62,978 bases of DNA. Source: Eubacteriaceae bacterium (lineage in GTDB: Bacteria > Bacillota > Clostridia > Lachnospirales > Lachnospiraceae). Below, in pieces: positions 16,912 through 25,696 of this stretch. Numbering within the stretch: the stretch's first letter is position 1; every line of letters starts with the position of its first letter. A model generated the notes under the pieces. That model did no database searches, was not told where the DNA came from, and saw nothing but the letters and a program-made list of their open reading frames with translations. The position numbers and the translations under genes were made by a program. The DNA is taken from contig CAJTCR010000029.1 in the NCBI GenBank assembly GCA_910574915.1, positions 1 through 62,978 on the forward strand, read 5' to 3'.

Positions 16912-17533
16912 ATTAATCAAACGTTATCCAGTTTTGGAAGGTGAAAAAGAGCATATATTAAACGCCTATGCGATACTGGAAACCTGTTTTCAGACAGACG
17001 GAAAGCTGTTAATCGCAGGAAACGGCGGCAGTGCCGCAGATGCGGAACATATTGTAGGAGAATTGATGAAAGGCTTTTTAAGGCCAAGAAGCATAGGCAG
17101 GGAATTGTCCAAGGAGCTTTACACAGTGGACAGGCAGATGGGTGAAAAGCTTTCCATAAAATTGCAGGGCGCTCTAGCTGCAATCGCGCTTACTAACCAT
17201 ACCGCGCTGTCTACCGCTTACTTAAATGACGCAGACCCGCTGCTTGGATTTGCACAGCAGGTCTATGGATACGGTACCAGGGGAGACGTGCTTTTAGGCA
17301 TCTCAACCTCAGGCAATTCCGGTAATGTTTTATATGCATGTGTGACTGCGCGGGCGCTTGGCATGAAAGTCATTGCCCTGACAGGAAGAGATGGCGGCAG
17401 GCTGAAAGCATTTGCAGATGCAGCCGTGACGGTTCCAAAGAAAGAAACCTACCAGATCCAGGAGCTGCACCTTCCGGTATACCATGCATGGTGCCTGATG
17501 CTGGAAGAACAATTTTTTGGTGAGGGGGAATAA
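16880..17533 (+). CDS. gmhA: SIS-domain sugar isomerase (GmhA-like)
   Basis: A 217-residue SIS-domain protein resembling D-sedoheptulose-7-phosphate isomerase. It shows LLIAGNGGSAADAEHIVGEL, GISTSGNSGN (phosphate-binding Ser/Thr loop), GMKVIALTGRDGG and a C-terminal IQELHLPVYHAWC helix that carries the acid/base Glu-His pair of GmhA. It is about 20-25 residues longer than typical GmhA because of an insertion around residues 75-95. Its ATG lies inside the kinase gene, with AAGGAG upstream. Together the two genes make the first two steps toward ADP- or GDP-heptose. Confidence 0.83.
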   Translation: MKLAVKQILDELIKRYPVLEGEKEHILNAYAILETCFQTDGKLLIAGNGGSAADAEHIVGELMKGFLRPRSIGRELSKELYTVDRQMGEKLSIKLQGALAAIALTNHTALSTAYLNDADPLLGFAQQVYGYGTRGDVLLGISTSGNSGNVLYACVTARALGMKVIALTGRDGGRLKAFADAAVTVPKKETYQIQELHLPVYHAWCLMLEEQFFGEGE

Positions 17534-17537
17534 GCGT

Positions 17538-17870
17538 ATGGAAGCCAGGCAAAAAGAGCTTATGGAAAATCAGCTTCGGATAGTAATGATCGACCGTATG
17601 TTAAAGGAAAAATATAACGAAATCTCATATCTGGCGATACAGCCGCCAAAAGACCCAGAGATTGTGGAGATTAACCGAAAGGATCTGGATTGGCTGCTGG
17701 AGGAACAAAAAAAGTGTGAGGGTTTACGAAAGCAGAAGGAAGCTTTGGAGAGGCAGTATAGGGAAGTGATGGATTCGAAGGCATGGCGGTTGGGGCTTAG
17801 GATTTCCAGGTTTGCAAGATTTTTTCTGACACCGATACGTGTGATATACGATAAGAGGAGAAGCCTTTAA
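17538..17870 (+). CDS. Small coiled-coil protein of glycan locus
   Basis: A 110-residue, highly charged protein with a helical or coiled-coil middle (EEQKKCEGLRKQKEALERQY, about 60-80). The end, MDSKAWRLGLRISRF, resembles the S(K)-A/S-W-R motif found at the C-termini of many polysaccharide glycosyltransferases next to a membrane-binding basic helix. I do not recognise a catalytic domain. It might be a detached tail or scaffold for the neighbouring GTs (inference). The start at 17538 follows GAGGGGG by about 7 nt. The A+T-rich cassette begins immediately after it. Confidence 0.7.
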   Translation: MEARQKELMENQLRIVMIDRMLKEKYNEISYLAIQPPKDPEIVEINRKDLDWLLEEQKKCEGLRKQKEALERQYREVMDSKAWRLGLRISRFARFFLTPIRVIYDKRRSL

Positions 17871-17871
17871 A

Positions 17872-19902
17872 ATGAATGAAATGAAAAAAATAAGAATTTT
17901 AATGATCAGTTCTTATATGATTGTTCCTCCAACATCCGGCGGGGCACAAAGAATGGTAAGGCCAATGATACGCTTCAAACAAGATGATAAGATTGAGACA
18001 GATATGTTGTATACAGCATATGGTGATAATATTAAAAAATCAAAAGAATATTTGGAAAAGTATCCATGTATCGATCAAGCATTGGGAATACAGCCAGAAA
18101 TTGATCTATCAGATGAACGCGCGATGCCGGAAGGATTTTGCAGTGATGTGTGGAATACGATAGGGATGGAGATTAAAAATACAGCGGTCAGGATGGTGCA
18201 GAAAAAATTCTATGACATAATACAGATCGAACATTCTATGATGGCGTGGATTGTACCATATATGAAACAGGAAAGCCCAGAGTCAAAATTTGTTCTTGAC
18301 CTGCACAATGCGGAGTATCGTGTGTATGAGAAATGGCTCCCTTATGCAGCCGTGGATGAGTACAACGAGATTTATCAGAAATATGAAAGGCTTTATGCAT
18401 GGGAGACAATGTGTTGGAAATGGTTTGACGCAGCGTTTACAGTTTCTCCTATTGAAGCAAAATTATTTCATAAAGTAACTGGATGTAAACATGTTTATGA
18501 AGTACCAACGGGAGGTGGGATTGAACTTAAGGAGTATGAACCTGAGGATGTAAAACGGGTAAAACCGTATGATCTTTTATACCTTGGAACGATGGAATGG
18601 TATCCAAATGCACATGGGCTTTTGTGGTTTATTAAGAAGGTATTTCCAAAAGTAATAGCAAAAAGGCCGGAGACAAAGCTGCATATCGTAGGATTTGGTG
18701 AGGCTCATGGAAAGATGGTTGAAGCTGCAAAAGAGCATCCAAATATTATGTTTTGGGGACAGCAGGAGGATGACAAATGGTTTTTTCATGGAGCGAAGGT
18801 GTTTGTTGTTCCGCTATTTATTGGAGCGGGGGCAAGGGTAAAAATACCGACTGCCTGGGCATCACGCGTGCCAGTAGCTTCGACAGTCTTTGCTCCAGAA
18901 GGGCTAGAAGCAGTAGATGGAGAAAATATCTGTATGGCAGATGAACCAGATCAGTATGCAGAAAATATTTTACGTTTGCTTGAAGATCATGAATTTTGCG
19001 AGAAGATTGTGGATTGCGCCTTTGAGACGTTAAAAAGAAAGTATACATGTGATGTATGTGTAGAAAAGCTGAAAGAAGCTTATAGGGAGATAGTATTTCA
19101 AAACACAAATGAGCAGAGGAATAAAATAAAAAGTAATAATCTTTTGGATTATCATTTGGATTTTATAAGAAATCTGACCAGTAAATATGATCTGAAGAAT
19201 AAAGTTATATTGGAAATAGGTTGTGGGAAAGGTGAGATGCTTAAGCATATTGCGTCAAACTATAAACCAAAGTATATGGTTGGCATAGATCCGATGATTT
19301 CAGATGTTTATAAAGCAGAAGAAGGAAGTCATTGGAAAATATGTAAGGGTGATGCCTTAAAACTGGAATTTCCCGATCAAAGCTTTGATATTGTTATTTC
19401 AGTTGCAGCATTTGAACACATCAGTGATTTGGATAGATGCTTGTCAGAAATAAAGAGAGTACTCAAACCCGGTGGAATATTTTATACAGAATATGGTTCG
19501 ATCTGGTCATGTATAATCGGGCATCATTGCCGCAACTGGATCAAGGAAGAAGTTTTAAAAATTCCTCCGTGGGCACATTTATATATGTCAGAACAGGAGT
19601 TATATCAATATGTCAAAGAGCATTATTCGGAAGAAGATGCAGGCTATATATGTAAGATGGTATTTCATTATGATGGAGTCAACCGGATAGATATAAAGGA
19701 AATGAAGGAGAGCTTTCAAAAAAGTGGTATGGAAATTGTGGAATTGACAGAGAACAAGCTGGTAAATCGTTTAGGATGGATTGATGGTTCTTCAGAAAGT
19801 GAATTAACAGAGGAAATTTTAGAACTGCTAAAGCCGCGTTATACGCAGAATGAGTTGTGTGTATGTTCTCTAAATCTATTGCTGCACAAGAAAGATGAGT
19901 GA
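17872..19902 (+). CDS. Fused GT4 glycosyltransferase - SAM methyltransferase
   Basis: A 676-residue bifunctional protein. Residues about 5-400 are a GT4-like GT-B enzyme (SSYMIVPPTSGGAQRMVRP, LDLHNAEYRVYEKW, LLYLGTMEWYPNAHGL, VPLFIGAGARVKI). The donor-binding region has APEGLEAVDGE instead of a clear EX7E. From about 425 a class I methyltransferase follows, with motif I ILEIGCGKGE (447-456), acidic VGIDP, then DIVISVAAFEHI and LKPGGIFYTEYG. It likely transfers a sugar and O-methylates it or a nearby residue, as in capped polymers. Codon use and base composition become clearly A+T-rich from here. Start ATG 17872 is supported by GAGGAG upstream; ATG 17881 is possible. Confidence 0.82.
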   Translation: MNEMKKIRILMISSYMIVPPTSGGAQRMVRPMIRFKQDDKIETDMLYTAYGDNIKKSKEYLEKYPCIDQALGIQPEIDLSDERAMPEGFCSDVWNTIGMEIKNTAVRMVQKKFYDIIQIEHSMMAWIVPYMKQESPESKFVLDLHNAEYRVYEKWLPYAAVDEYNEIYQKYERLYAWETMCWKWFDAAFTVSPIEAKLFHKVTGCKHVYEVPTGGGIELKEYEPEDVKRVKPYDLLYLGTMEWYPNAHGLLWFIKKVFPKVIAKRPETKLHIVGFGEAHGKMVEAAKEHPNIMFWGQQEDDKWFFHGAKVFVVPLFIGAGARVKIPTAWASRVPVASTVFAPEGLEAVDGENICMADEPDQYAENILRLLEDHEFCEKIVDCAFETLKRKYTCDVCVEKLKEAYREIVFQNTNEQRNKIKSNNLLDYHLDFIRNLTSKYDLKNKVILEIGCGKGEMLKHIASNYKPKYMVGIDPMISDVYKAEEGSHWKICKGDALKLEFPDQSFDIVISVAAFEHISDLDRCLSEIKRVLKPGGIFYTEYGSIWSCIIGHHCRNWIKEEVLKIPPWAHLYMSEQELYQYVKEHYSEEDAGYICKMVFHYDGVNRIDIKEMKESFQKSGMEIVELTENKLVNRLGWIDGSSESELTEEILELLKPRYTQNELCVCSLNLLLHKKDE

Positions 19903-19963
19903 ACATTGCGGATATCTCTTTGTGAATTATATGGAAATCAAGAACAGGCAAACAGGTGTGAAA

Positions 19964-21250
19964 ATGTCAAGAAATGAAATATTTGAGTCCTATGCAGAAA
20001 ATGCATTTGATGTTGCATCAAAGGAAGATTCTATTATATGGAAAAGAGAATGGTATTGTGCGAACTTCAAAAAGTTTTTTCCAAAATACAAAACTGCCAG
20101 TATGCTGGATATTGGACCAGGATTAGGAGAATTGCTGATGACAGAAAAGGAGTGGGGATATACAAATTGCAGAGCCGTTGATATCTCTCCTTCAGTTGTA
20201 CAATACTGTAAAAAGAAAGGATTGCACTGTGAAAAAACAGATGACACATCTGCTTGGCTAAGAGAACATCGTAAAAGTTTTGATTTGATCACAGTATTAG
20301 ATGTATTTGAGCATATACCACAGGAAATGGCAATCGATTTTTTAAAGGCTTGTAAAGAAGCACTTAGTGAAAATGGGATACTGATACTTCAAGTGCCGAA
20401 TGTTCAGTCAGCAGAAAGTTATTTGCATCGGTACAATGATATTACGCATGTATTTGGATATTCCCAGCATACTCTGGAACAGCTTATTTCAGTCGTAAAA
20501 TTTGAAACAGTAAAATTTTATCCATTTGAAGAGTATCCTGGGAATGATTTGGATACCAAAATAATCCGTCGTTTAAGAAGTATTTATTGGAAGAGCCTGC
20601 GGACGAACAGAAAAATTACACATAATCTGAATCCTGAAATTTTGACGCCTGAGTTGTTTGTTGTAATGGCAAATGTAAAGTGTGAGCTTCCAGATCATGC
20701 GATTGAAGATCATTTTTCGGATCGAAGTATTTCATTAAAAGATATGACGGCGTATTTGGAGTTAATGGGGATAGAGTCAGAGGCATTTGAAGAGATATGC
20801 AAGATTAAAAATTTAGAACAATCAATACATGTACAAAATGACTGTAGTATTAAAAAATGGAATGAATTCAAAGATAAGTTTGATGAGTTGGACAGTTGTT
20901 TGGAAAAATGTGAAGATAGACTTAAAGAGCATTGCGGTCAACTGTCAGATATGAACAGCATGTTGGAAAATCAAAAAAGAAAATGGGAGAAATATACAGT
21001 TAGATTAAAAGAATCCTATGCCAGGTTAGGAATATTGGAAGAGAGTCTGGAAGAACTCAATGGCACGTTGGTTCGATTTGTAGATCAGAAAATGGAACGG
21101 GTGGATCAACACAATGTGTGGACACGAGACAGGCTTGATTATTTGGAAATGAAGGTAAAAAATATGGATCTGTTATTAATGAATATTAGATATCCGTTTC
21201 GTGCATTGAAAAAGAAACTATGGAAAAAGAGGAGAGATAAAAATATTTAA
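19964..21250 (+). CDS. SAM methyltransferase with long C-terminal coiled coil (WbdD-like layout)
   Basis: A 428-residue protein. The class I methyltransferase core occupies about 25-235, with motif I MLDIGPGLGE (47-56), VDISPSVVQYC, and the FDLITVLDVFEHIP motif of sugar methyltransferases. Residues about 275-405 are rich in Glu, Lys, Leu and Asp heptads (KFDELDSCLEKCEDRLKEH, ILEESLEELNGTLV) and should form an extended coiled coil. The extreme C-terminus (PFRALKKKLWKKRRDKNI) is strongly basic and could touch the membrane or a GT. The layout parallels E. coli WbdD, the methyltransferase and molecular ruler that caps O9a chains; no kinase domain is visible here. Start ATG 19964 is preferred (AGGTG at 7 nt), with 19895 as alternative. 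Confidence 0.78.
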   Translation: MSRNEIFESYAENAFDVASKEDSIIWKREWYCANFKKFFPKYKTASMLDIGPGLGELLMTEKEWGYTNCRAVDISPSVVQYCKKKGLHCEKTDDTSAWLREHRKSFDLITVLDVFEHIPQEMAIDFLKACKEALSENGILILQVPNVQSAESYLHRYNDITHVFGYSQHTLEQLISVVKFETVKFYPFEEYPGNDLDTKIIRRLRSIYWKSLRTNRKITHNLNPEILTPELFVVMANVKCELPDHAIEDHFSDRSISLKDMTAYLELMGIESEAFEEICKIKNLEQSIHVQNDCSIKKWNEFKDKFDELDSCLEKCEDRLKEHCGQLSDMNSMLENQKRKWEKYTVRLKESYARLGILEESLEELNGTLVRFVDQKMERVDQHNVWTRDRLDYLEMKVKNMDLLLMNIRYPFRALKKKLWKKRRDKNI

Positions 21251-21262
21251 GGAATCATACGT

Positions 21263-21367
21263 ATGTTATTTAATTCGATACAGTTTATTTTATTTTTTCC
21301 GGTTGTTGTATTGCTTTATTATATAGTTCCAAATAAATTGAAAAATTTGTGGTTACTGGCAGTATGA
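21263..21367 (+). pseudogene. MBOAT O-acyltransferase N-terminal remnant
   Basis: An ATG at 21263 opens 34 codons, MLFNSIQFILFFP to LKNLWLLAV, then TGA. This is the characteristic beginning of AlgI/DltB-type membrane-bound O-acyltransferases, which normally run on for about 450 more residues. The sequence then passes directly into the C-terminal part of an SGNH-type protein in another frame. This points to a deletion of over 1.5 kb (inferred from usual family lengths) that removed most of the acyltransferase. Confidence 0.72.
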
Positions 21368-21377
21368 AGAAAACCTT

Positions 21378-22205
21378 ATGGCACAGAAATTAAATGAGAT
21401 ACACGGCGGACGATATATTGCAAGAGGTACTATGGAATATGAGTCTTTAGATACGATTGTGTTTGATGAATTTATAGTAAATCCTCTTTTTGACGATTAT
21501 TACAGGAGAATGATTCAATTATGTATAGAAAATGAAATACAAGTGCGGATTGTTAAGCTGCCGTTGCCTGATAATGAAGTGTTTACAGATCAATATAGGA
21601 AGAGTTTTTATCATTATTATAATAAATTGAGAGAAAGATTTCCAGCGATAACAATAGACTGGTTTTCTTCCTATGAAAAGGATAGATTTGCGGATACAGG
21701 CCATATGAATTCTCATGGTGCGTTGCAATTTAGCAATGAGCTAAGAGAATTGTATCCGTCTGATTTTGATGATGCTTATTTGTCAATAGATCAGGTGACT
21801 GCAATTAATGATTCTATATTAAATGAAAATAAAATAGAATGGATTCTTAAATGGATATCAGGGAAAGATTATTCAGTTGTAATAAAAGGAACAGAAAAAT
21901 ATTTTTGGACTTATATTCGTGAAAGATTGGAACAAAATGAATGTAAATTATATCGATATGAAACTGATAGAGAAGACCAAGAGGAAGAAATTTATTATAT
22001 CTCGGGAACAAATAACAAAAAGAGCAGGTTTTCTATCCAAAGTTCAGATTGCGGAGGAATGTTAAAAGTGGGTGACACAGAAGAACAATTATGGACGGAA
22101 AACGGGGAAGATATATTAAATATAGCAGTTGTAGACCACTATAATCAAAAGATTCTTTGTGTAAAATCTTTTCGGTATTTAAAAAATAATTTTAAAATAA
22201 TCTGA
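21378..22205 (+). CDS. Truncated SGNH/AlgJ-like O-acetylation protein
   Basis: A 275-residue frame whose first 120 residues match the C-terminal half of SGNH-like esterase/acetyltransferases that partner MBOAT proteins. The motif FADTGHMNSHGALQFSNEL contains the catalytic Asp-x-x-His region. The N-terminal membrane anchor and GDS block are missing. Its frame continues upstream (YEENL) into the deletion junction, so the visible ATG is not the ancestral start. A further C-terminal domain of about 140 residues is unassigned. Without the nucleophile block it is unlikely to be active; whether it is still translated is unclear. Confidence 0.65.
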   Translation: MAQKLNEIHGGRYIARGTMEYESLDTIVFDEFIVNPLFDDYYRRMIQLCIENEIQVRIVKLPLPDNEVFTDQYRKSFYHYYNKLRERFPAITIDWFSSYEKDRFADTGHMNSHGALQFSNELRELYPSDFDDAYLSIDQVTAINDSILNENKIEWILKWISGKDYSVVIKGTEKYFWTYIRERLEQNECKLYRYETDREDQEEEIYYISGTNNKKSRFSIQSSDCGGMLKVGDTEEQLWTENGEDILNIAVVDHYNQKILCVKSFRYLKNNFKII

Positions 22206-22256
22206 GCGATGAAAAGCGTTGGATTGTATATAGCTGTAATAAGGAGAATTTTTGTG

Positions 22257-23597
22257 ATGGATATTCGGATGAAAAAAAACGTTTGTTTATTGATAACTTC
22301 CTATACTGCATTGCTTATATTTATGATTTTAGTTATAAAAGGAAAAAATACTTTGTATGCAGATGGGAGTCATCATTTGATGGATATGATGTTGAATCCT
22401 GACCACTGGTATGAATATTATAATCATCGCGCAGGTGCAATGTTTTTACAATACGGGTTTGCATTTTTGGCTTTAAAAGTAGGGGTGACTTCTGTAAAAA
22501 CTCTGATAGATTTATGTTCATTTGGATATTCATTTTGGATTATGTTTTTTTATGCTGCGTCTTTGACAGCATGTTACCATAAAAAGAATTTTAAATTGAT
22601 GTATCTTGGGATCTTATATTTTTGTTTTGTTTTGATTAATAGCGGCTTTATGCCGATGATTTCATCCAATATTACGGCATCCTGGTTTTGGTGTTGTTTT
22701 GTATACATATATTTATATTCATCAACGTCACCAAAAGAGGAAATATTTATCTTATTGCTTTCGTCTATTGGTATTTATATAAATGAGTATACGATTTTTT
22801 TGAATATTATTTTGCTGATTTTGGTCTTTTCTAAGAAAAAGCAGAGCGAACTTATATTTTCAAAATGGTGGTACTTTACGTTGTTTGCTCTTTTCGCAGG
22901 ATTTGTTCGTGGATTTGACGGGACATTTATACATCAGGATATCGATCCGGGAGGTGATCTTTTAAATTGTGTGAAAATACCAGTACCATTATTATGGAGC
23001 CAGATCATTAGTCTTGCATTGTTATTAATATTACTGCTAATTTCATGTAAATATTCATCAGTAATGATTAGCAACTTGCTGGAATTCAGTGTCTTTGTTG
23101 TATGTTTCGCATGTATTTGGCGTATTGTTCAGGGTGTAAATGTTATTTCATATATGAGTAATATTGTAAGGATTTATAATCTTGTCATACCTATTATGCT
23201 TGGGTGTTATCTTATTTTAGAACGAAAAATGAAAGTAAATATACAAGAGAAATATTTAGCTTTACCAGCAGCTACTTTTTTGGTGTGTTTTTTAATATAT
23301 TATTCGATAGCAACAAATGATTTTCAAATATATGGGAGCAATACTGCGCAATACTGTAAAGATCATGAAGGATTTGTAGCCAGAACAGAATTGAATTATG
23401 ACTGGGCATATAATTGGGGATGGACAGCGGCTGAAGAATCTATTTTGTTGCAGGCGTATTATGGAAATCAAAATGTGAATTGTATCATTACGGATGGGGA
23501 AGATGATGTTGCGGTTGCGGATGTGAATATTTTTTATGAGAAGTACGATGCATTGCACAAATATAATATATATATAAATCACGATTTATTAAAGTAA
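22257..23597 (+). CDS. Multi-spanning membrane protein of glycan locus
   Basis: A 446-residue integral membrane protein with about 10 hydrophobic segments from residue 7 to about 365, then a soluble C-terminal tail of about 75 residues (TELNYDWAYNWGW, CIITDGEDDVAVADVN). The first loop carries YADGSHHLMDMM, resembling the short acidic/His loop of GT-C glycosyltransferases or polymerase-type proteins, but no family is certain. The start ATG 22257 follows AAGGAG by 10 nt. It could be a GT-C transferase decorating the exported chain or a polymerase. Strongly A+T-rich. Confidence 0.7.
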   Translation: MDIRMKKNVCLLITSYTALLIFMILVIKGKNTLYADGSHHLMDMMLNPDHWYEYYNHRAGAMFLQYGFAFLALKVGVTSVKTLIDLCSFGYSFWIMFFYAASLTACYHKKNFKLMYLGILYFCFVLINSGFMPMISSNITASWFWCCFVYIYLYSSTSPKEEIFILLLSSIGIYINEYTIFLNIILLILVFSKKKQSELIFSKWWYFTLFALFAGFVRGFDGTFIHQDIDPGGDLLNCVKIPVPLLWSQIISLALLLILLLISCKYSSVMISNLLEFSVFVVCFACIWRIVQGVNVISYMSNIVRIYNLVIPIMLGCYLILERKMKVNIQEKYLALPAATFLVCFLIYYSIATNDFQIYGSNTAQYCKDHEGFVARTELNYDWAYNWGWTAAEESILLQAYYGNQNVNCIITDGEDDVAVADVNIFYEKYDALHKYNIYINHDLLK

Positions 23598-23626
23598 AAG
23601 TAAAAAGTCGCTATTTGGAGGAGTAA

Positions 23627-24469
23627 ATGAAGAAAAAAGATAAGATTTTATTATGGATACCAATGTATAACTGTGAACGACAGATTGTAAGAGTATTAGA
23701 ACAATTAAAAGGAGAAAGTGAAAAATACATTGATAAAGTAATTTTGGTGAATAATCGAAGCGCGGATCATGGTGAACAGGCTGTAATTAAATATTTAGAC
23801 AATAATCAGTTTCATTTTCCAGTTGAATTATTACGTAATGATAAAAATTATGGGCTCGGAGGTTCGCATAAAGTAGCTTTTCAGTATGCGATTACATATA
23901 AATTTGATTATATTATTACATTGCATGGAGATGATCAGGGACACATTTCTGATATTTTGCCGTGGATAAAAAATGGAATTTACAAAAGATATGATTGCCT
24001 GTTAGGGTCTAGATTTTTAAAAAGTTCCAGGCTTGTTGGATATTCTAAATTCAGAACATTTGGCAATCAAGTGTATAATGTTATTTTTTCATTTGCTGTA
24101 AAGAAAAGAATCTATGATCTAGGTGCTGGATTGAACATGTATAAAGTTGATATGTTAAGAGACTATCATTATATGAAGTTTGCGGATAATTTAACATTTA
24201 ATTATTTCGGGGTTTTGGCCCTGCATTATTATCATCAAACGTATCGATTTTTTCCGCTTGTGTGGAGTGAGGATGATCAGGTGTCGAATGTTAAAATGTG
24301 TAGCCAGGCTGTAAGCACTTTGGGAATGGTTATACGGTTTATATGTAATGAAAAAAAGTTTTTTGAAAAAGACCATAGAGAAAATAAGTTAAAAAATTAT
24401 ACTGCAAAAACAGTTTATACAACAGAAAATATATTAGGAAGAGATAAAAATGTATATTTTGGCACATAG
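23627..24469 (+). CDS. GT2 glycosyltransferase (DPM/UDP-sugar:lipid type)
   Basis: A 280-residue GT-A enzyme without C-terminal membrane segments. The domain begins with LLWIPMYNCERQI, then ILVNNRSAD, NYGLGGSHKVAFQYA, metal motif LHGDDQG and a LGSRFLKSSRLVGY segment typical of dolichol-phosphate-mannose synthase relatives. Such enzymes charge a polyprenyl phosphate with a sugar for use by GT-C enzymes outside the membrane. That fits the large membrane proteins encoded on either side. Good ribosome binding site (TTGGAGGAG). Its 3' end overlaps the phosphodiesterase-like gene by 20 nt. Confidence 0.8.
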   Translation: MKKKDKILLWIPMYNCERQIVRVLEQLKGESEKYIDKVILVNNRSADHGEQAVIKYLDNNQFHFPVELLRNDKNYGLGGSHKVAFQYAITYKFDYIITLHGDDQGHISDILPWIKNGIYKRYDCLLGSRFLKSSRLVGYSKFRTFGNQVYNVIFSFAVKKRIYDLGAGLNMYKVDMLRDYHYMKFADNLTFNYFGVLALHYYHQTYRFFPLVWSEDDQVSNVKMCSQAVSTLGMVIRFICNEKKFFEKDHRENKLKNYTAKTVYTTENILGRDKNVYFGT

Positions 24470-25070
24470 AGGATATTGGCTGTATAAAGAAGAAGAGAAT
24501 ACGCTGGATGCGTTTCAAAGAGCATATGAAAATGGGTTTGGAATAGAGACAGATGTACGTGATTATAATGAGCAGTTGGTGATTTCGCATAATATTCCAG
24601 CCGCTGGATGTACTGCGTTTTCTGACTTTGCAGATCAATATGCAAAGGAAGGAAAAAGCTTACCATTGGCATTGAATGTAAAAGCTGATGGTATGCAAAA
24701 AATATTGAAGAATATATTACAGCTTTATGAAATAGATCATTATTTTATGTTTGATATGTCTATTCCAGAGCAGGTTGTGTATATTCATGATGGGTTTCAT
24801 ACTTTTTCACGCCAAAGTGAATATGAACGAGAAATTGTAATGTATGGACAAACGGAAGGAGTCTGGATGGATGAATTTAAAACAGCCTGGATTACAGAAG
24901 AGATCATAGCGAATCATCTTGCAAATGGAAAACGTATAGGGATTATATCTTCCGAAATTCACAATCAGGATTCAGACAGATTATGGAATATTATAGCACC
25001 GTTTCAAAATAGTGAAAAATTACTGTTATGCACAGATGAACCGATGAAAGCGAGGAATTTTTTTAAATGA
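24450..25070 (+). CDS. Glycerophosphodiester phosphodiesterase-like protein
   Basis: A 206-residue TIM-barrel-type protein of the GDPD/PLC superfamily. It has the HRG start (ILAHRGYW), ENT (residues 16-18), the metal pair in IETDV and the second catalytic His in VISHN. It departs from classical GDPD enzymes in two places: HD is HN, and the third-strand EIK is replaced by NVK. It is also shorter than the usual 240-300 residues. This suggests altered substrate or weakened metal binding. Tightly coupled to GT2 upstream and HAD downstream. A role in making or removing a phosphodiester-linked substituent is an inference. Confidence 0.7.
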   Translation: MYILAHRGYWLYKEEENTLDAFQRAYENGFGIETDVRDYNEQLVISHNIPAAGCTAFSDFADQYAKEGKSLPLALNVKADGMQKILKNILQLYEIDHYFMFDMSIPEQVVYIHDGFHTFSRQSEYEREIVMYGQTEGVWMDEFKTAWITEEIIANHLANGKRIGIISSEIHNQDSDRLWNIIAPFQNSEKLLLCTDEPMKARNFFK

Positions 25071-25696
25071 CGAAAATAAAAGGCATTTTATTTGATATGG
25101 ATGGAGTTTTAATTGATGCGAAAGATTGGCATTATGAAGCATTAAATAGGGCATTAAGATTATTTGGACATGAAATTACACATTACGATCATATCAATAG
25201 TTTTGATGGGCTGCCGACTAAGGATAAATTAAATATGATTAGCAGTGAATCGTATCTTCCAAAGTCTCTTCATGATTTTATTAATAATCTGAAGCAGGAA
25301 TATACAAAGGAATTAGTTGAAATAAAATGCAGGCCAATATTTCAGCATGAATATGCATTATCGAGACTTAAAAATGAAGGTTATCGGATTGGAATCTGTT
25401 CAAATTCTATCCGTGATACGATTGTAAAAATGATGGAAAAAGCAGCTTTGATGGACTATTTAGAAATCATTATGTCGAATGAAGATGTGAATCATTCAAA
25501 ACCAAATCCAGAAATATATATAAAAGCAATGCATAAGATGAATTTGGCTGCGGATGAATGTTTGATTTTGGAAGATAATAAAAATGGAATAAAGGCAGCA
25601 CTTGAGTCTGGAGCGCATTTACTTCGAATCAACAACGTTTATGATGTGAATTATAATCACATTATAAATGAAATTAGAAAATTAGGAGGCATATAA
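25067..25696 (+). CDS. HAD-superfamily phosphatase/phosphomutase
   Basis: A 209-residue HAD subfamily IA protein resembling beta-phosphoglucomutase and sugar-phosphate phosphatases. Motif I FDMDGVLID, a helical cap (about 16-80), motif II CSNS, motif III Lys in SKPNPEIY and motif IV LEDNKNG are all present. The second Asp after DxD is kept, so it should be catalytically competent. It is not of the histidinol-phosphatase type of GmhB. It overlaps the upstream gene by ATGA and abuts the nucleotidyltransferase gene, suggesting that it prepares or clears a sugar- or polyol-phosphate for activation. Confidence 0.8.
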   Translation: MTKIKGILFDMDGVLIDAKDWHYEALNRALRLFGHEITHYDHINSFDGLPTKDKLNMISSESYLPKSLHDFINNLKQEYTKELVEIKCRPIFQHEYALSRLKNEGYRIGICSNSIRDTIVKMMEKAALMDYLEIIMSNEDVNHSKPNPEIYIKAMHKMNLAADECLILEDNKNGIKAALESGAHLLRINNVYDVNYNHIINEIRKLGGI

